From Desulfurococcales archaeon (GTDB lineage Archaea > Thermoproteota > Thermoprotei_A > Sulfolobales > Desulfurococcaceae): a stretch of 36,277 bases of DNA. Each line of letters starts with the position of its first letter. Position 1 is the stretch's first letter. The notes below the pieces were generated by a model. It worked only from the letters and a program-made list of their open reading frames with translations. It searched no databases and was not told where the DNA came from. The stretch spans positions 1 to 36,277 of the forward strand of contig WAML01000119.1 of NCBI GenBank assembly GCA_015522345.1. Direction: 5' to 3'. A program made the position numbers and the translations under genes. Positions 24,706 to 32,876 of the stretch are shown here, piece by piece.

Positions 24706-25734
24706 GTGTTGAAGACTATTGTTTTAGGTATAGAATCTACTTCTCATACATTCGGTGTTGGAATAGCTGGTATAATTGATGGAAAACCCTCTATTCTAGC
24801 CAATGAGAAAGCACAGTATGTTCCAGAGAAAGGAGGCATTCACCCTAGAGAAGCTAGTCTACATCATATGAGAGAAGGGCCTCGAGTACTAAAGAGGGCT
24901 TTAGAGAAAGCTGGTGTTAAAATAGATGATCTAGATGCTATAGCTGTAGCTTTAGGACCTGGTCTAGGTCCATGTCTTAGAGTAGGTGCATCTATAGCTC
25001 GTTTCCTATCATCGTATTATAGTAAGCCTTTGGTTCCAGTAAATCATGCTGTAGCTCATGTAGAGATAGGTAAATTAGTGAATAACTTAAGTGATCCACT
25101 AGTCATATATGTTTCTGGAGGAAATACGTTAATTGCTATACAGAGGAGGAAGAGATATAGAGTACTTGGTGAAACACTAGATATACCTCTTGGGAATCTC
25201 TTAGATACTTTTGCTAGAGAAGTAGGTCTTGCACCACCTTATGTTGTTAAAGGAATGCATCAAGTAGATATTTGTGCTGAATGGGGTAGTGAATTCATTG
25301 ATTTGCCCTATACTATAAAGGGGAATGATCTTTCATTCTCGGGCTTATTAACAGCAGCTCTTAGAGAAGCAAAAAAAGCCAAGAATAGGAGAGAACTAGG
25401 TAATGTCTGTTTATCTCTTAGAGAGACAGCGTTTAATATGTTAGTCGAAGTTTCTGAAAGAGCACTAGCTCTTACTGGTAAAAAAGAGGTATTACTGACA
25501 GGTGGTGTAGCAGCTAATGAAGTCCTTAATAGTAAGCTTGATAAAATGTCTAGACTACATGATGCTAAATACTATACTGTACCTCTAGAGTATGCTGGAG
25601 ATAATGGAGCTATGATTGCCTGGACAGGACTACTAGCGTATCTTCACAATATATTTGTTGATCCCGAGAAAGCCTTTGTTAGACAGAGATGGAGGCTTGA
25701 TGAGGTAGACTTACCATGGCTTCCGGAGGACTAG
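24706..25734 (+). CDS. kae1: KEOPS subunit Kae1 (tRNA t6A threonylcarbamoyltransferase)
   Basis: Enzyme of 342 residues of the TsaD/Kae1/Qri7 family, which transfers the threonylcarbamoyl group to A37 of ANN-decoding tRNAs. Seen: IVLGIESTSHTFGVGI, GGIHPREAS, ALGPGLGPCLRVG, the metal-binding NHAVAHVE (HxxxH), YVSGGNT and YAGDNGAMIAW. AAGGAGT at 24694-24700 points to GTG 24706 or TTG 24709 as start; the longer frame back to 24652 overlaps rps27ae and lacks family similarity. It overlaps bud32 by 19 bases. Confidence 0.96.
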   Translation: MLKTIVLGIESTSHTFGVGIAGIIDGKPSILANEKAQYVPEKGGIHPREASLHHMREGPRVLKRALEKAGVKIDDLDAIAVALGPGLGPCLRVGASIARFLSSYYSKPLVPVNHAVAHVEIGKLVNNLSDPLVIYVSGGNTLIAIQRRKRYRVLGETLDIPLGNLLDTFAREVGLAPPYVVKGMHQVDICAEWGSEFIDLPYTIKGNDLSFSGLLTAALREAKKAKNRRELGNVCLSLRETAFNMLVEVSERALALTGKKEVLLTGGVAANEVLNSKLDKMSRLHDAKYYTVPLEYAGDNGAMIAWTGLLAYLHNIFVDPEKAFVRQRWRLDEVDLPWLPED

Positions 25735-26399
25735 AGCTTTTAGCTAGAGGAGCTGAAGCACTATTATACAAAATAGACTATTATGGTTTACCAGCTGTAC
25801 TTAAAGTGAGAATTTCTAAGCCTTACCGCCATCCAGAGTTTGATAAATTGTTTAGGTATAGAAGGACTATTGTTGAAGGAAAAGTTATGTCTCAACTCCA
25901 TGGTATGGGGTTAAGGGTTCCAGCGGTTTATCTAGTTGATCCAGATAACTACTGTATTGTCATGGAGTATATAGAGGGTGCTAGATTAAGTAATGTTTTT
26001 GGCGAACTTGATTCTAATGCAGTATATTCAATAGCGTATAACTTAGGATTATCGGCTGCTGTAATGCATGAGAAAACAATATATCATGGAGACTTTACTA
26101 TTGCAAATATTATTGTAGACAAGAATAATACACCGTATATTATAGACTTTGGATTATCAGGTTATAGTAGAGATATAGAGGAATATGCTATTGATATACA
26201 CTTGCTGTTGAGGAGTATTGAAGCATTATATCCTGAGAAAACAAGTATCTTTATGGATACTTTTTGGAAGAGTTATGAAGAATATAGAGGACATGATTTT
26301 GTAGTTAAGTTGAAAGATAAAGTGAAGGATATCAGGCTCCGCGGTAGATACGTAGAGGAGAGATTGAGGAGGAAGATTTCTCTTGACAAATACGTGTAG
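25716..26399 (+). CDS. bud32: KEOPS subunit Bud32 (atypical kinase/ATPase)
   Basis: Small RIO-like kinase of 227 residues. Seen: GAEALLYKIDYYGLPAVLKVR (nucleotide-binding strands with Lys), YRHPEFD, EGKVMSQL, the catalytic segment IYHGDFTIANIIV and the metal-binding IIDFGLS. The usual HGDLTTSN reads HGDFTIAN here. In KEOPS it acts as an ATPase that supports Kae1. ATG 25716 follows GAGGTAG. Overlaps at both ends with kae1 and the ITPase gene indicate one transcript. Confidence 0.95.
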   Translation: MASGGLELLARGAEALLYKIDYYGLPAVLKVRISKPYRHPEFDKLFRYRRTIVEGKVMSQLHGMGLRVPAVYLVDPDNYCIVMEYIEGARLSNVFGELDSNAVYSIAYNLGLSAAVMHEKTIYHGDFTIANIIVDKNNTPYIIDFGLSGYSRDIEEYAIDIHLLLRSIEALYPEKTSIFMDTFWKSYEEYRGHDFVVKLKDKVKDIRLRGRYVEERLRRKISLDKYV

Positions 26400-26979
26400 T
26401 ATTAAACTATTCTTTGCCACAGGAAATATCCATAAACTTAATGAAGTAAAGCCTATTGCTGAAAGGTATGGTATATGTCTAGAGCAGATGATAGAGTCTA
26501 GAGCTAAAGTAGAGATACAGAGTAGTGATCTTATAGAAATAGCAAGATACGCTGTTCTCGAGAACTATAAATTGTTTAAAAAACCTGTTTTAGTAGAAGA
26601 TGCTGGTTTATTTATTGAGGCATTAAATGGATTTCCTGGTCCATATAGTAGCTACGTATATAAAACCATAGGCGTTAATGGTATACTTAAGCTAATGGAA
26701 GGAGTTGATAATAGGAGAGCATATTTTATGTCTGTTGCAGCTATAGTCTATGAACCATTCTTTATCATTGAAACAGCTAGAGTAGAAGGAGTTATAACTA
26801 AAGAGCCTAGAGGTAGTGGAGGCTTCGGTTTTGACCCAATATTTGTACCCCGCAGTTCAAAGAAGACATTTGCTGAAATGAGTATCGATGAAAAGAATAT
26901 GTATAGTCATAGAGCTAAAGCAGTTTCTAAAGCATTTTCTAAACTAGTACACCTACTTAAAACTTATAATACCCTATAA
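26383..26979 (+). CDS. XTP/dITP pyrophosphatase (Ham1 family)
   Basis: Enzyme of 198 residues that hydrolyses non-canonical purine nucleotides such as ITP and XTP to keep them out of nucleic acids. Family motifs: LFFATGNIHKLNEV, VLVEDAGLFIEALNGFPG, GSGGFGFDPIFVP, FAEMSIDEKN and SHRAKA. TTG 26383 lies in the end of bud32, with TTGAGGAGG ten bases upstream. KEOPS genes and this gene are commonly adjacent in archaea. Confidence 0.95.
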   Translation: MTNTCSIKLFFATGNIHKLNEVKPIAERYGICLEQMIESRAKVEIQSSDLIEIARYAVLENYKLFKKPVLVEDAGLFIEALNGFPGPYSSYVYKTIGVNGILKLMEGVDNRRAYFMSVAAIVYEPFFIIETARVEGVITKEPRGSGGFGFDPIFVPRSSKKTFAEMSIDEKNMYSHRAKAVSKAFSKLVHLLKTYNTL

Positions 26980-27025
26980 CCTTTTCCTTTTAGGTAGAAA
27001 CAAGTGTGTAGAAGAGGTACAGGCT

Positions 27026-27490
27026 ATGAATAAACGTAGAGAAAAAGGACAATCACATTCAACAAGGCCAGCTAGAGCTGGTCCACCGCGTTGGCTAAAG
27101 CTAGACATGAGCCCAGAAGATGTAGAATTATTAGTTGTTGAACTAGCTAAGAAAGGATATACTCCTTCAATGATAGGCATTATTCTCAGAGACCAATTTG
27201 GTATACCCTTAGTTAAACAAGTTACTGGAAAGAAACTGACTAAGATCCTAGAAGAGCATGGTGTAACTCTACCTGTCCCAGAAGACCTACTATTCCTTAT
27301 GAAGAAAGCAGTTAATCTACGTAGACACCTAGAAGAGCATCCTAAGGACTTCCATGCAAAGAAGGGATTAATCGACTTAGAATCAAAAATACATAGACTA
27401 GTAAAGTACTATAAACGAGTTGGAAAACTACCTCCAGACTGGAGATATGATCCTGAGAAAGCAAAACTTATTGTATCAGGTTTCTTATAA
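27026..27490 (+). CDS. rps15: 30S ribosomal protein S15 (S13e type)
   Basis: Protein of 154 residues with an archaeal N-terminal extension (HSTRPARAGPPRWLKL), YTPSMIGIILRDQFGIP and LRRHLEEHPKDFHAKKGL, followed by LVKYYKRVGKLP. It binds the central domain of 16S rRNA. ATG 27026 follows GAGGTAC. A 273-base spacer after it holds no recognisable gene or RNA. Confidence 0.97.
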   Translation: MNKRREKGQSHSTRPARAGPPRWLKLDMSPEDVELLVVELAKKGYTPSMIGIILRDQFGIPLVKQVTGKKLTKILEEHGVTLPVPEDLLFLMKKAVNLRRHLEEHPKDFHAKKGLIDLESKIHRLVKYYKRVGKLPPDWRYDPEKAKLIVSGFL

Positions 27491-27763
27491 CGTTCTACTT
27501 AATTTGTGTTACCATCGTTATTTCCAAAAGCATCATTCCTAATAAACAAGTATTCATAACTTTAGTGCTAGTTCTTAATTATTTGTTGCCTGTATACCTG
27601 GATGTATTTTGTTAGAGAAGTATCCATTGTAGTATCCTAACCTGATTTACTCATATATACTTATTTATTTAGACCATCTCTGTAAATAGTGAAAGTACTA
27701 GTGTATACTTAGTGTTTTCCAGTGTTTTTGTAATAGGTTTAGTGCATTTACAAGGTGTGTAAA

Positions 27764-28954
27764 TTGGCTGATATAGATGCTGTAAATAAATTATTTAGTA
27801 GTTTCATTACTAGAGCTAAACGTGAAGGTATTGTAAGGATAGTTCCTCTAATATCTGTTGACAATATCATAGCTACATCTATACTTAATAAGGTGTTAAC
27901 TGAAAACGGTTTTGAAGTAGTCATATCTTTAAAGCCTAACGCTGTTGTTCGTGAACCAACTATATTCTTGGACTTAGACTACTGTAATAGTGGACAATGT
28001 ATGTCTATAGTTTATGATAGAAAAACTAGTGGTTTATCTATAAAAAACGAAAATATTATTCTAACTAATTCAAGTATATCAGCAACTATAGCTGAAATTG
28101 TCGAATATTATTGGGTAACAGATTTTACTGATAAAGGATTAGCGATTATAGGTGGTATTGATAGAAATCTAGACCTTAATAAAAATGGTTTTATGGGGCT
28201 TGAAGCAAAGCTTGTAGCAGATCTTGATAAATCAAATAAAGTATTTAGTGAAATAGGGTTTAGGCTATGGGGGTGGAAGAGGAGAAAGCTCGTTGAAATA
28301 CTAGCTTATACACTATCTCCATACCTACCAGGAATAACTGGTTCTATAGATAAAGCTGTAGAATTCCTTCAGAGACTAGGCGTAAAAGACCCATCTAGTA
28401 TGAGTAGCGGAGATATTGTTACAGATACTAAGTTGTTAAAGTTACTTGCTGAAAAACTAATTACATTGATTAAATCCAGTAGTTTTAGGGAAAGAAGCCC
28501 TATAGAAATTATAGGTAAACTTTATTTCATAGATATCTTTGGGAAAATAATAGATTTACTAGATCTTTATGGAATGTATTTAGTATTGATGAGTCTTGGA
28601 GGAGACTACTTGATTAATCTATTCTATCTACCCTACGATACAGGCCTTATTGATAGAGTATATGGTTTCTATGAAAGAATAATCGGGGATGTTGTAAAAG
28701 AAGTAAGTGAGCATATTGAACTCTATAGACTTAATAAGAAACTTCCATACATTAATGCAGGGATCATAAAGAGACCTGAAGTCTATATAAGAATACTAAA
28801 TGAATTAGGACTATTAGATGAAAAAGATCCTGTCTACATGAAGAATGGAGATAAATACTATACAGTACTCTCTGAATTCAAAAGAACTAATAAGAAAATA
28901 GTGTTTGAAGAAATAAGTGATGAACAAGTTATTGAGGTATCTGAGATTGTCTAG
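27764..28954 (+). CDS. Cdc45/RecJ-like protein with degenerate DHH domain
   Basis: Protein of 396 residues. Position between rps15 and pcc1-rps3ae is where archaea encode a DHH-family RecJ/GAN/Cdc45 homologue. The phosphoesterase motifs are broken: SVDN at 31-34 replaces DxDG, FLDLDY at 68-73 keeps the second Asp, and YDRKTSG near 84-90 replaces the DHH motif. Sulfolobus has a comparable inactive RecJ-like protein (RecJdbh) that binds GINS, so this is probably the crenarchaeal Cdc45 of the replicative helicase complex, not a nuclease. TTG 27764 has AAGGTG at 27752-27757. The C-terminus overlaps pcc1 by a few bases. Confidence 0.75.
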   Translation: MADIDAVNKLFSSFITRAKREGIVRIVPLISVDNIIATSILNKVLTENGFEVVISLKPNAVVREPTIFLDLDYCNSGQCMSIVYDRKTSGLSIKNENIILTNSSISATIAEIVEYYWVTDFTDKGLAIIGGIDRNLDLNKNGFMGLEAKLVADLDKSNKVFSEIGFRLWGWKRRKLVEILAYTLSPYLPGITGSIDKAVEFLQRLGVKDPSSMSSGDIVTDTKLLKLLAEKLITLIKSSSFRERSPIEIIGKLYFIDIFGKIIDLLDLYGMYLVLMSLGGDYLINLFYLPYDTGLIDRVYGFYERIIGDVVKEVSEHIELYRLNKKLPYINAGIIKRPEVYIRILNELGLLDEKDPVYMKNGDKYYTVLSEFKRTNKKIVFEEISDEQVIEVSEIV

Positions 28955-29210
28955 TAGAAGAGATGAAGTAGTTCGTGTAATTCTCAGAGTATATGGAGCT
29001 GATAAAAAGTATATAGAATCTATATATAAAATGCTGTCTCCAGATAATAGAGTAGCTCCAGATTATATGGTCATTAAGGACGCATATGATGATAATATGT
29101 ATAAAGTAGTTTTTGAAGCACCTCTTAATAGTAGATACATAGACTCCATAAAACAAAGTATTGATGAAATACTTGCACTAATACAGACGATAGAGAAAAC
29201 TATAAAATAA
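28947..29210 (+). CDS. pcc1: KEOPS subunit Pcc1
   Basis: Protein of 87 residues: VVRVILRVYG at the N-terminus, YKVVFEAPLNSRYIDSIKQSID in the C-terminal half. Size, alternating strand-helix layout and position before rps3ae fit Pcc1, which dimerises KEOPS and contacts tRNA. TTG 28947 follows GAGGT with 8-base spacing and overlaps the Cdc45-like gene by eight bases; a longer frame exists from 28917. Similarity is by size and context, so confidence is moderate. Confidence 0.75.
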   Translation: MSSRRDEVVRVILRVYGADKKYIESIYKMLSPDNRVAPDYMVIKDAYDDNMYKVVFEAPLNSRYIDSIKQSIDEILALIQTIEKTIK

Positions 29211-29262
29211 TAAATTAGATAATATTTGTAGCGTTATTACTGTATGTATGTGTCTCTAGCTA

Positions 29263-29272
29263 AATTTTAATA
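29263..29272 (+). promoter_or_regulatory. TATA box of rps3ae
   Basis: AATTTTAATA with a purine/TA context about 49 bases before GTG 29312. Start near 29294 would give a short leader containing AGGTGA. Confidence 0.45.
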
Positions 29273-29311
29273 CCCCTATATACAGACAAGGGCTAGTATA
29301 GGTGAATAAGT

Positions 29312-29950
29312 GTGTCTGCGAGAAGAAGAGTAGCTATTAGAGATAAGTGGAAGCTAAAGAAATGGTATCAAGTAGTTGCTCCTCCCGTGTTTGGTGGTGT
29401 AGTACTGGGTACAACTCCTGCTGACGATCCTCTCAAGCTTATTGGTAGAGTAATGGAGGTAACATTATATGATATAACCGGTGACTTGACTCAAGTACAT
29501 ATCCACTTGTTCTTCCAAATAATAGATGTACAAGGAGATAAAGCTATAACGCGTTTCAAGGGACACGAGCTTTCACGTGATTATATGAGGAGTCTTATTA
29601 GGAGGAAGAGTAGTAAAATACAGGGTATCTTTGATGTCTATACAAAGGATGGATATAAGCTTAGGATAACAGCAGTTACTTTAACTAGCTATAGGTGTAA
29701 GACGAGTCAGAAGAAAGCTATTAGAAAAGTTATGAGAGACATTATAATGAATAAAGTGCCTCAAATGACGCTGGACGAGACAATACAGGCAATGATCTTC
29801 GGTAAATTCTCGCAAGAAATTGCTGAAGCTGCTAGAAAAATCTATCCTATAAGAAAAGTAGAGATATACAAATCTAAATTACTTGAAGTACCTTCGCCTG
29901 AAGGACCTAAACCCGCTGTAGTAGTATCTCCACTTATGTTTAAGAGGTAG
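29312..29950 (+). CDS. rps3ae: 30S ribosomal protein S3Ae (S1e)
   Basis: Protein of 212 residues: DKWKLKKWYQVVAPPVFGG, the central HLFFQIIDVQGDKAITRFKGHELSRDY in parts, RRKSSKI and TLTSYRCKTSQKKAIRKVMRDI match archaeal S3ae/S1e near the mRNA exit. GTG 29312 follows AGGTGA at 29300-29305. The chain rps15-Cdc45-like-pcc1-rps3ae is a conserved archaeal order. Confidence 0.97.
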   Translation: MSARRRVAIRDKWKLKKWYQVVAPPVFGGVVLGTTPADDPLKLIGRVMEVTLYDITGDLTQVHIHLFFQIIDVQGDKAITRFKGHELSRDYMRSLIRRKSSKIQGIFDVYTKDGYKLRITAVTLTSYRCKTSQKKAIRKVMRDIIMNKVPQMTLDETIQAMIFGKFSQEIAEAARKIYPIRKVEIYKSKLLEVPSPEGPKPAVVVSPLMFKR

Positions 29951-29960
29951 ATTTCTTCCT

Positions 29961-29970
29961 TTTATAAATA
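29961..29970 (+). promoter_or_regulatory. TATA box just after rps3ae
   Basis: TTTATAAATA, an excellent archaeal TATA sequence, preceded by a pyrimidine-rich stretch. It lies 130 bases before the THUMP-SPOUT gene. A second element, CTTTATAATAG at 30049-30059, sits nearer the gene. Either one could drive that gene; the first would give a leader of about 100 bases. Confidence 0.45.
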
Positions 29971-30091
29971 AGCTAGTGTAAGAACGAGTTCATTATTCTT
30001 CATAATTTCTGATGTATAACAAGTTTAGTGATGACTCTATAGTAGTGACTTTATAATAGTTTGGCGCTAGAGATATTTATGGCGGAAGATA

Positions 30092-31159
30092 ATGAGTTAT
30101 GGTAAAAAATATGATTTATTAATTAAGACTGGTCTAGGATTTGAGAAAATAGTTGCTACGAGAATTAAGGAAATAGATTCTAAGGCTACGGTTATTCCTT
30201 CTCCTAAGGGATTCAAGGGTTTAGTTCTTGTGAAAGCCGGTGAACTTGATCCCAGTACCTTGTATAAACGAATAGTTAGTGAAGTTGTTGAAGCAGATAA
30301 GATTATCCCTATAGACATAGTTGCTAATGCCTCACTCGAGGATATATCTAGAGCTGTTTCAGAAGTTATTGATAATAGGATTAGTGAGAGAGAATCTTTT
30401 GCTGTAAGAACAACTAGGAGAGGCAAACACAGCTTCACTAGTATTGATGTAAATGTTGTTGTTGGCGATGTAGTGCGTAAGATAACTGGAGCTAGTGTTA
30501 ACCTAAAGTATCCCGACAAAATAATTTTAGTAGAGATCATAGGCGATGAAGCACTAATATCTATTCAACCAGGGACTATAGAATACCATAAAATGACTCC
30601 TTCTAAGAAATCGTTGATAGAGTTTTTCAAGAAAATAGCTGTTATTCAAATGCCTTACTTAGGCCCTAGAGACTCCATTATTGTTATGGGGAAACGTATT
30701 GGTCGTGAAATACAGAATTTCGAAGTTAGAGAACTAGTCATTTCCCCTATAGGTATAGTGGATGCTGAACAACTAATGTTGTTTATACAAGCTGTTTTAG
30801 AAGGAATTAATTCTAGGTATGAGGTACAGAAGAAAAGTTATCATAGGAGAGTACATAGAGTGCCCGTGTATCTCATGGATTTACACCAGCTCGTTAGAGA
30901 TAGATCTAGTGAACCAATTATAGTGTTTGAACCCGAAGGAAAGTATATAACTGATGTAGTTGATGAACTCGAGGAACTAGTTTTGAAGAGTAAAAAGAGG
31001 GTTAACCTATTATTTGGTTCTAGAGAAGGTATACCAGTCGGTATATATAGGTTTGCAGACTTAGTAGTTGATATAGCTCCTGGAATAACTTTATCTACAG
31101 ACTATGCAGCAGCCGCTGGATTAATAGCATTAGCTACAGCCCTCTATAATAGAATATGA
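30092..31159 (+). CDS. THUMP-SPOUT family RNA methylase
   Basis: Protein of 355 residues. The N-terminal half (GFEKIVATRIKEI and later TRRGKHSFTSIDVNVVVGDVV) looks like a THUMP RNA-binding domain. The C-terminal part, LLFGSREGIPVGIYRF then DIAPGITLSTDYAAAAGLIAL, is the trefoil-knot S-adenosylmethionine site of a SPOUT methylase. Crenarchaeal relatives are annotated as SPOUT family RNA methylases; the target RNA is unknown. ATG 30092 has GGCGGAAG just upstream. Confidence 0.85.
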   Translation: MSYGKKYDLLIKTGLGFEKIVATRIKEIDSKATVIPSPKGFKGLVLVKAGELDPSTLYKRIVSEVVEADKIIPIDIVANASLEDISRAVSEVIDNRISERESFAVRTTRRGKHSFTSIDVNVVVGDVVRKITGASVNLKYPDKIILVEIIGDEALISIQPGTIEYHKMTPSKKSLIEFFKKIAVIQMPYLGPRDSIIVMGKRIGREIQNFEVRELVISPIGIVDAEQLMLFIQAVLEGINSRYEVQKKSYHRRVHRVPVYLMDLHQLVRDRSSEPIIVFEPEGKYITDVVDELEELVLKSKKRVNLLFGSREGIPVGIYRFADLVVDIAPGITLSTDYAAAAGLIALATALYNRI

Positions 31160-31179
31160 TTTAGTGGTGTAGTTAAAGT

Positions 31180-32451
31180 ATGAAAGCCATAGTTTTAGCT
31201 GCTGGACGTGGAGAACGTCTAGAACCTATAACAGAGACTAGGCCTAAGCCATTAATGCCTATACTATGTAAGCCACTACTATACTGGCACTTGGATGCTC
31301 TATCTCGTTTAAATGAATTAGATGAAATAATAATTGTAGTTAACTACATGAAAGACGTTATTGAAGAAGCTGTTAAGAAACATAGGATAGCTAATAAAGT
31401 TAGTTTCGTTGTTCAAGGAAAAGAACTTGGTACAGGGCATGCTATTAAGAGAGTTTTTGAGGAAAAAGATTTAGATGATGAAGTTATTGTTGTTTATAGT
31501 GATTTATTTTTAACTAATTGGGGTATTTATGAGAGAATTGCTAGAGATAATTCAAAGAATATCGTTGTTGGAGTAATACATAGTGATCCTAGAGAATATG
31601 GTGTATTATTAGTTGAAGATGGAGCAGTAAAAGGGATTATAGAGAAACCTGAGAATCCTCCATCAAATATTGTTAACGCAGGTATATACAAGTTTGATTC
31701 TATACAACTTAGAAAGTACGTCAATGAACTAAAACCCTCTACAAGGGGAGAGTATGAATTAACTGATGTAATAACCAACGCTTCTAGAGATGGTGTAGAA
31801 TTTAAGCTTATAACCTTGGGTGAAAGAGAATGGATTGATATAGGTAGGCCATGGAATTTATTAGATGCTAACACTCGAGCCTTGAATAATATTGAGAACA
31901 AAATATACGGTGCCATAGACAATAATGTAGTTATTAAAGGAAGAGTTTTCATAGGTAAAAACAGTATTATAAAACCATTTACCTATATAGAAGGCCCTGT
32001 TTTCATAGATGAAGATGTTGTTATCGGTCCCTTTACAAGAATAAGACCATATACTGTAGTATGTAGAGGCTCACATATAGCTTTCTCAGTGGAGATAAAG
32101 AATAGCCTTATAATGGAGAATGTGAAAATACACCACCACGCCTATGTAGGCGATAGTATTGTATGCGAAAACGTCAATATAGGGGCAGGGACTATTACAG
32201 CTAATCTAAGATTTGATGGAAAAGCTGTTAAAATGTATATTAGAGGAAAGAGGGTTTCTACAGGGAGAAGAAAGTTTGGTGCAGTAATAGGAGGCTATGT
32301 TAAGACAGGGATTAATGTATCTATACTGCCTGGGAGAAAAATAGGTTCTTATTCATGGATAGCTCCTGGTGCAGTAGTAGATGTTGATGTGCCTCCAAAG
32401 AGTTTCTATAAAACAAAGATAGAACACTATATAGAGCCTATTAGACAATAA
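31180..32451 (+). CDS. GlmU-like sugar-1-phosphate nucleotidyltransferase/acetyltransferase
   Basis: Protein of 423 residues. N-terminal nucleotidyltransferase domain with AIVLAAGRGERLEPITETRPKP (in parts), GTGHAI, VYSDLF, EKPENPP and NAGIYKF. C-terminal left-handed beta-helix with hexapeptide repeats and GAGTITANLRFDG, as in bifunctional GlmU and Sulfolobus ST0452. It probably makes UDP-GlcNAc or a related nucleotide sugar, perhaps for S-layer glycans or N-glycosylation. ATG 31180 has GTGGTG upstream. The next gene is DUF2095. Confidence 0.9.
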   Translation: MKAIVLAAGRGERLEPITETRPKPLMPILCKPLLYWHLDALSRLNELDEIIIVVNYMKDVIEEAVKKHRIANKVSFVVQGKELGTGHAIKRVFEEKDLDDEVIVVYSDLFLTNWGIYERIARDNSKNIVVGVIHSDPREYGVLLVEDGAVKGIIEKPENPPSNIVNAGIYKFDSIQLRKYVNELKPSTRGEYELTDVITNASRDGVEFKLITLGEREWIDIGRPWNLLDANTRALNNIENKIYGAIDNNVVIKGRVFIGKNSIIKPFTYIEGPVFIDEDVVIGPFTRIRPYTVVCRGSHIAFSVEIKNSLIMENVKIHHHAYVGDSIVCENVNIGAGTITANLRFDGKAVKMYIRGKRVSTGRRKFGAVIGGYVKTGINVSILPGRKIGSYSWIAPGAVVDVDVPPKSFYKTKIEHYIEPIRQ

Positions 32452-32489
32452 ATTTACTTGATAGCATAGCTAAAGGTGCTATATAGGGC

Positions 32490-32876
32490 ATGAGATATAG
32501 TATTGACGAATTCAAGAGAAAATATCCTGCTTTGTTTAAGGAATTATTTGAAGAAAAGCAGAAGGAGAATACTGATATAACTCTCTATTTTGAAGGAGTA
32601 ATGCATGATCCTTGGAGAGGATACGTGCCTGGGCCAGTAGACTATATTAGGCGTTCTAAATCTCTTGAAGAAGCACTTGATGTAATAGATTATCTTGAAA
32701 AACGTGGAGAGATAAGTAGTGAAGAAGCTAGACTGTATAGAGATAAGTTATTGAATGAAGGGCTAGAGGCTTTTGGTCCAAGGAAGGAGGATAATTACTA
32801 TTACAAGAGAGCTAAAAAGTATTGGAAAGAACTAGAGAAGATCATTAATGATGCGCGCCAGCAGCAACAATCTTAA
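32490..32876 (+). CDS. DUF2095 family protein
   Basis: Small protein of 128 residues. DEFKRKYPALFKEL, PGPVDYIRRSKSLEEALDVIDYL (in parts) and EKRGEISSEEA, followed by GPRKEDNYYYKRA, match the archaeal DUF2095 family of unknown function. No membrane segment. Its last 32 bases overlap the 3' end of the YchF-like gene on the other strand. Confidence 0.8.
   Translation: MRYSIDEFKRKYPALFKELFEEKQKENTDITLYFEGVMHDPWRGYVPGPVDYIRRSKSLEEALDVIDYLEKRGEISSEEARLYRDKLLNEGLEAFGPRKEDNYYYKRAKKYWKELEKIINDARQQQQS

Noticed and set aside
27491..27763. Possible hidden small gene or RNA in the rps15 to Cdc45-like spacer
   Set aside because: Both strands give only short frames; no box motifs, tRNA shape or good hairpin, only AT-rich promoter-like sequence near 27655.
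30009..30050. CTGA and GTGATGA as a box C/D sRNA
   Set aside because: The gap between boxes is too long and no matching C and D pair with 12-base guides is present.
30097..30540. Minus-strand ORF of 147 residues
   Set aside because: Antisense to the THUMP-SPOUT gene, whose protein has clear domains; no start signal.
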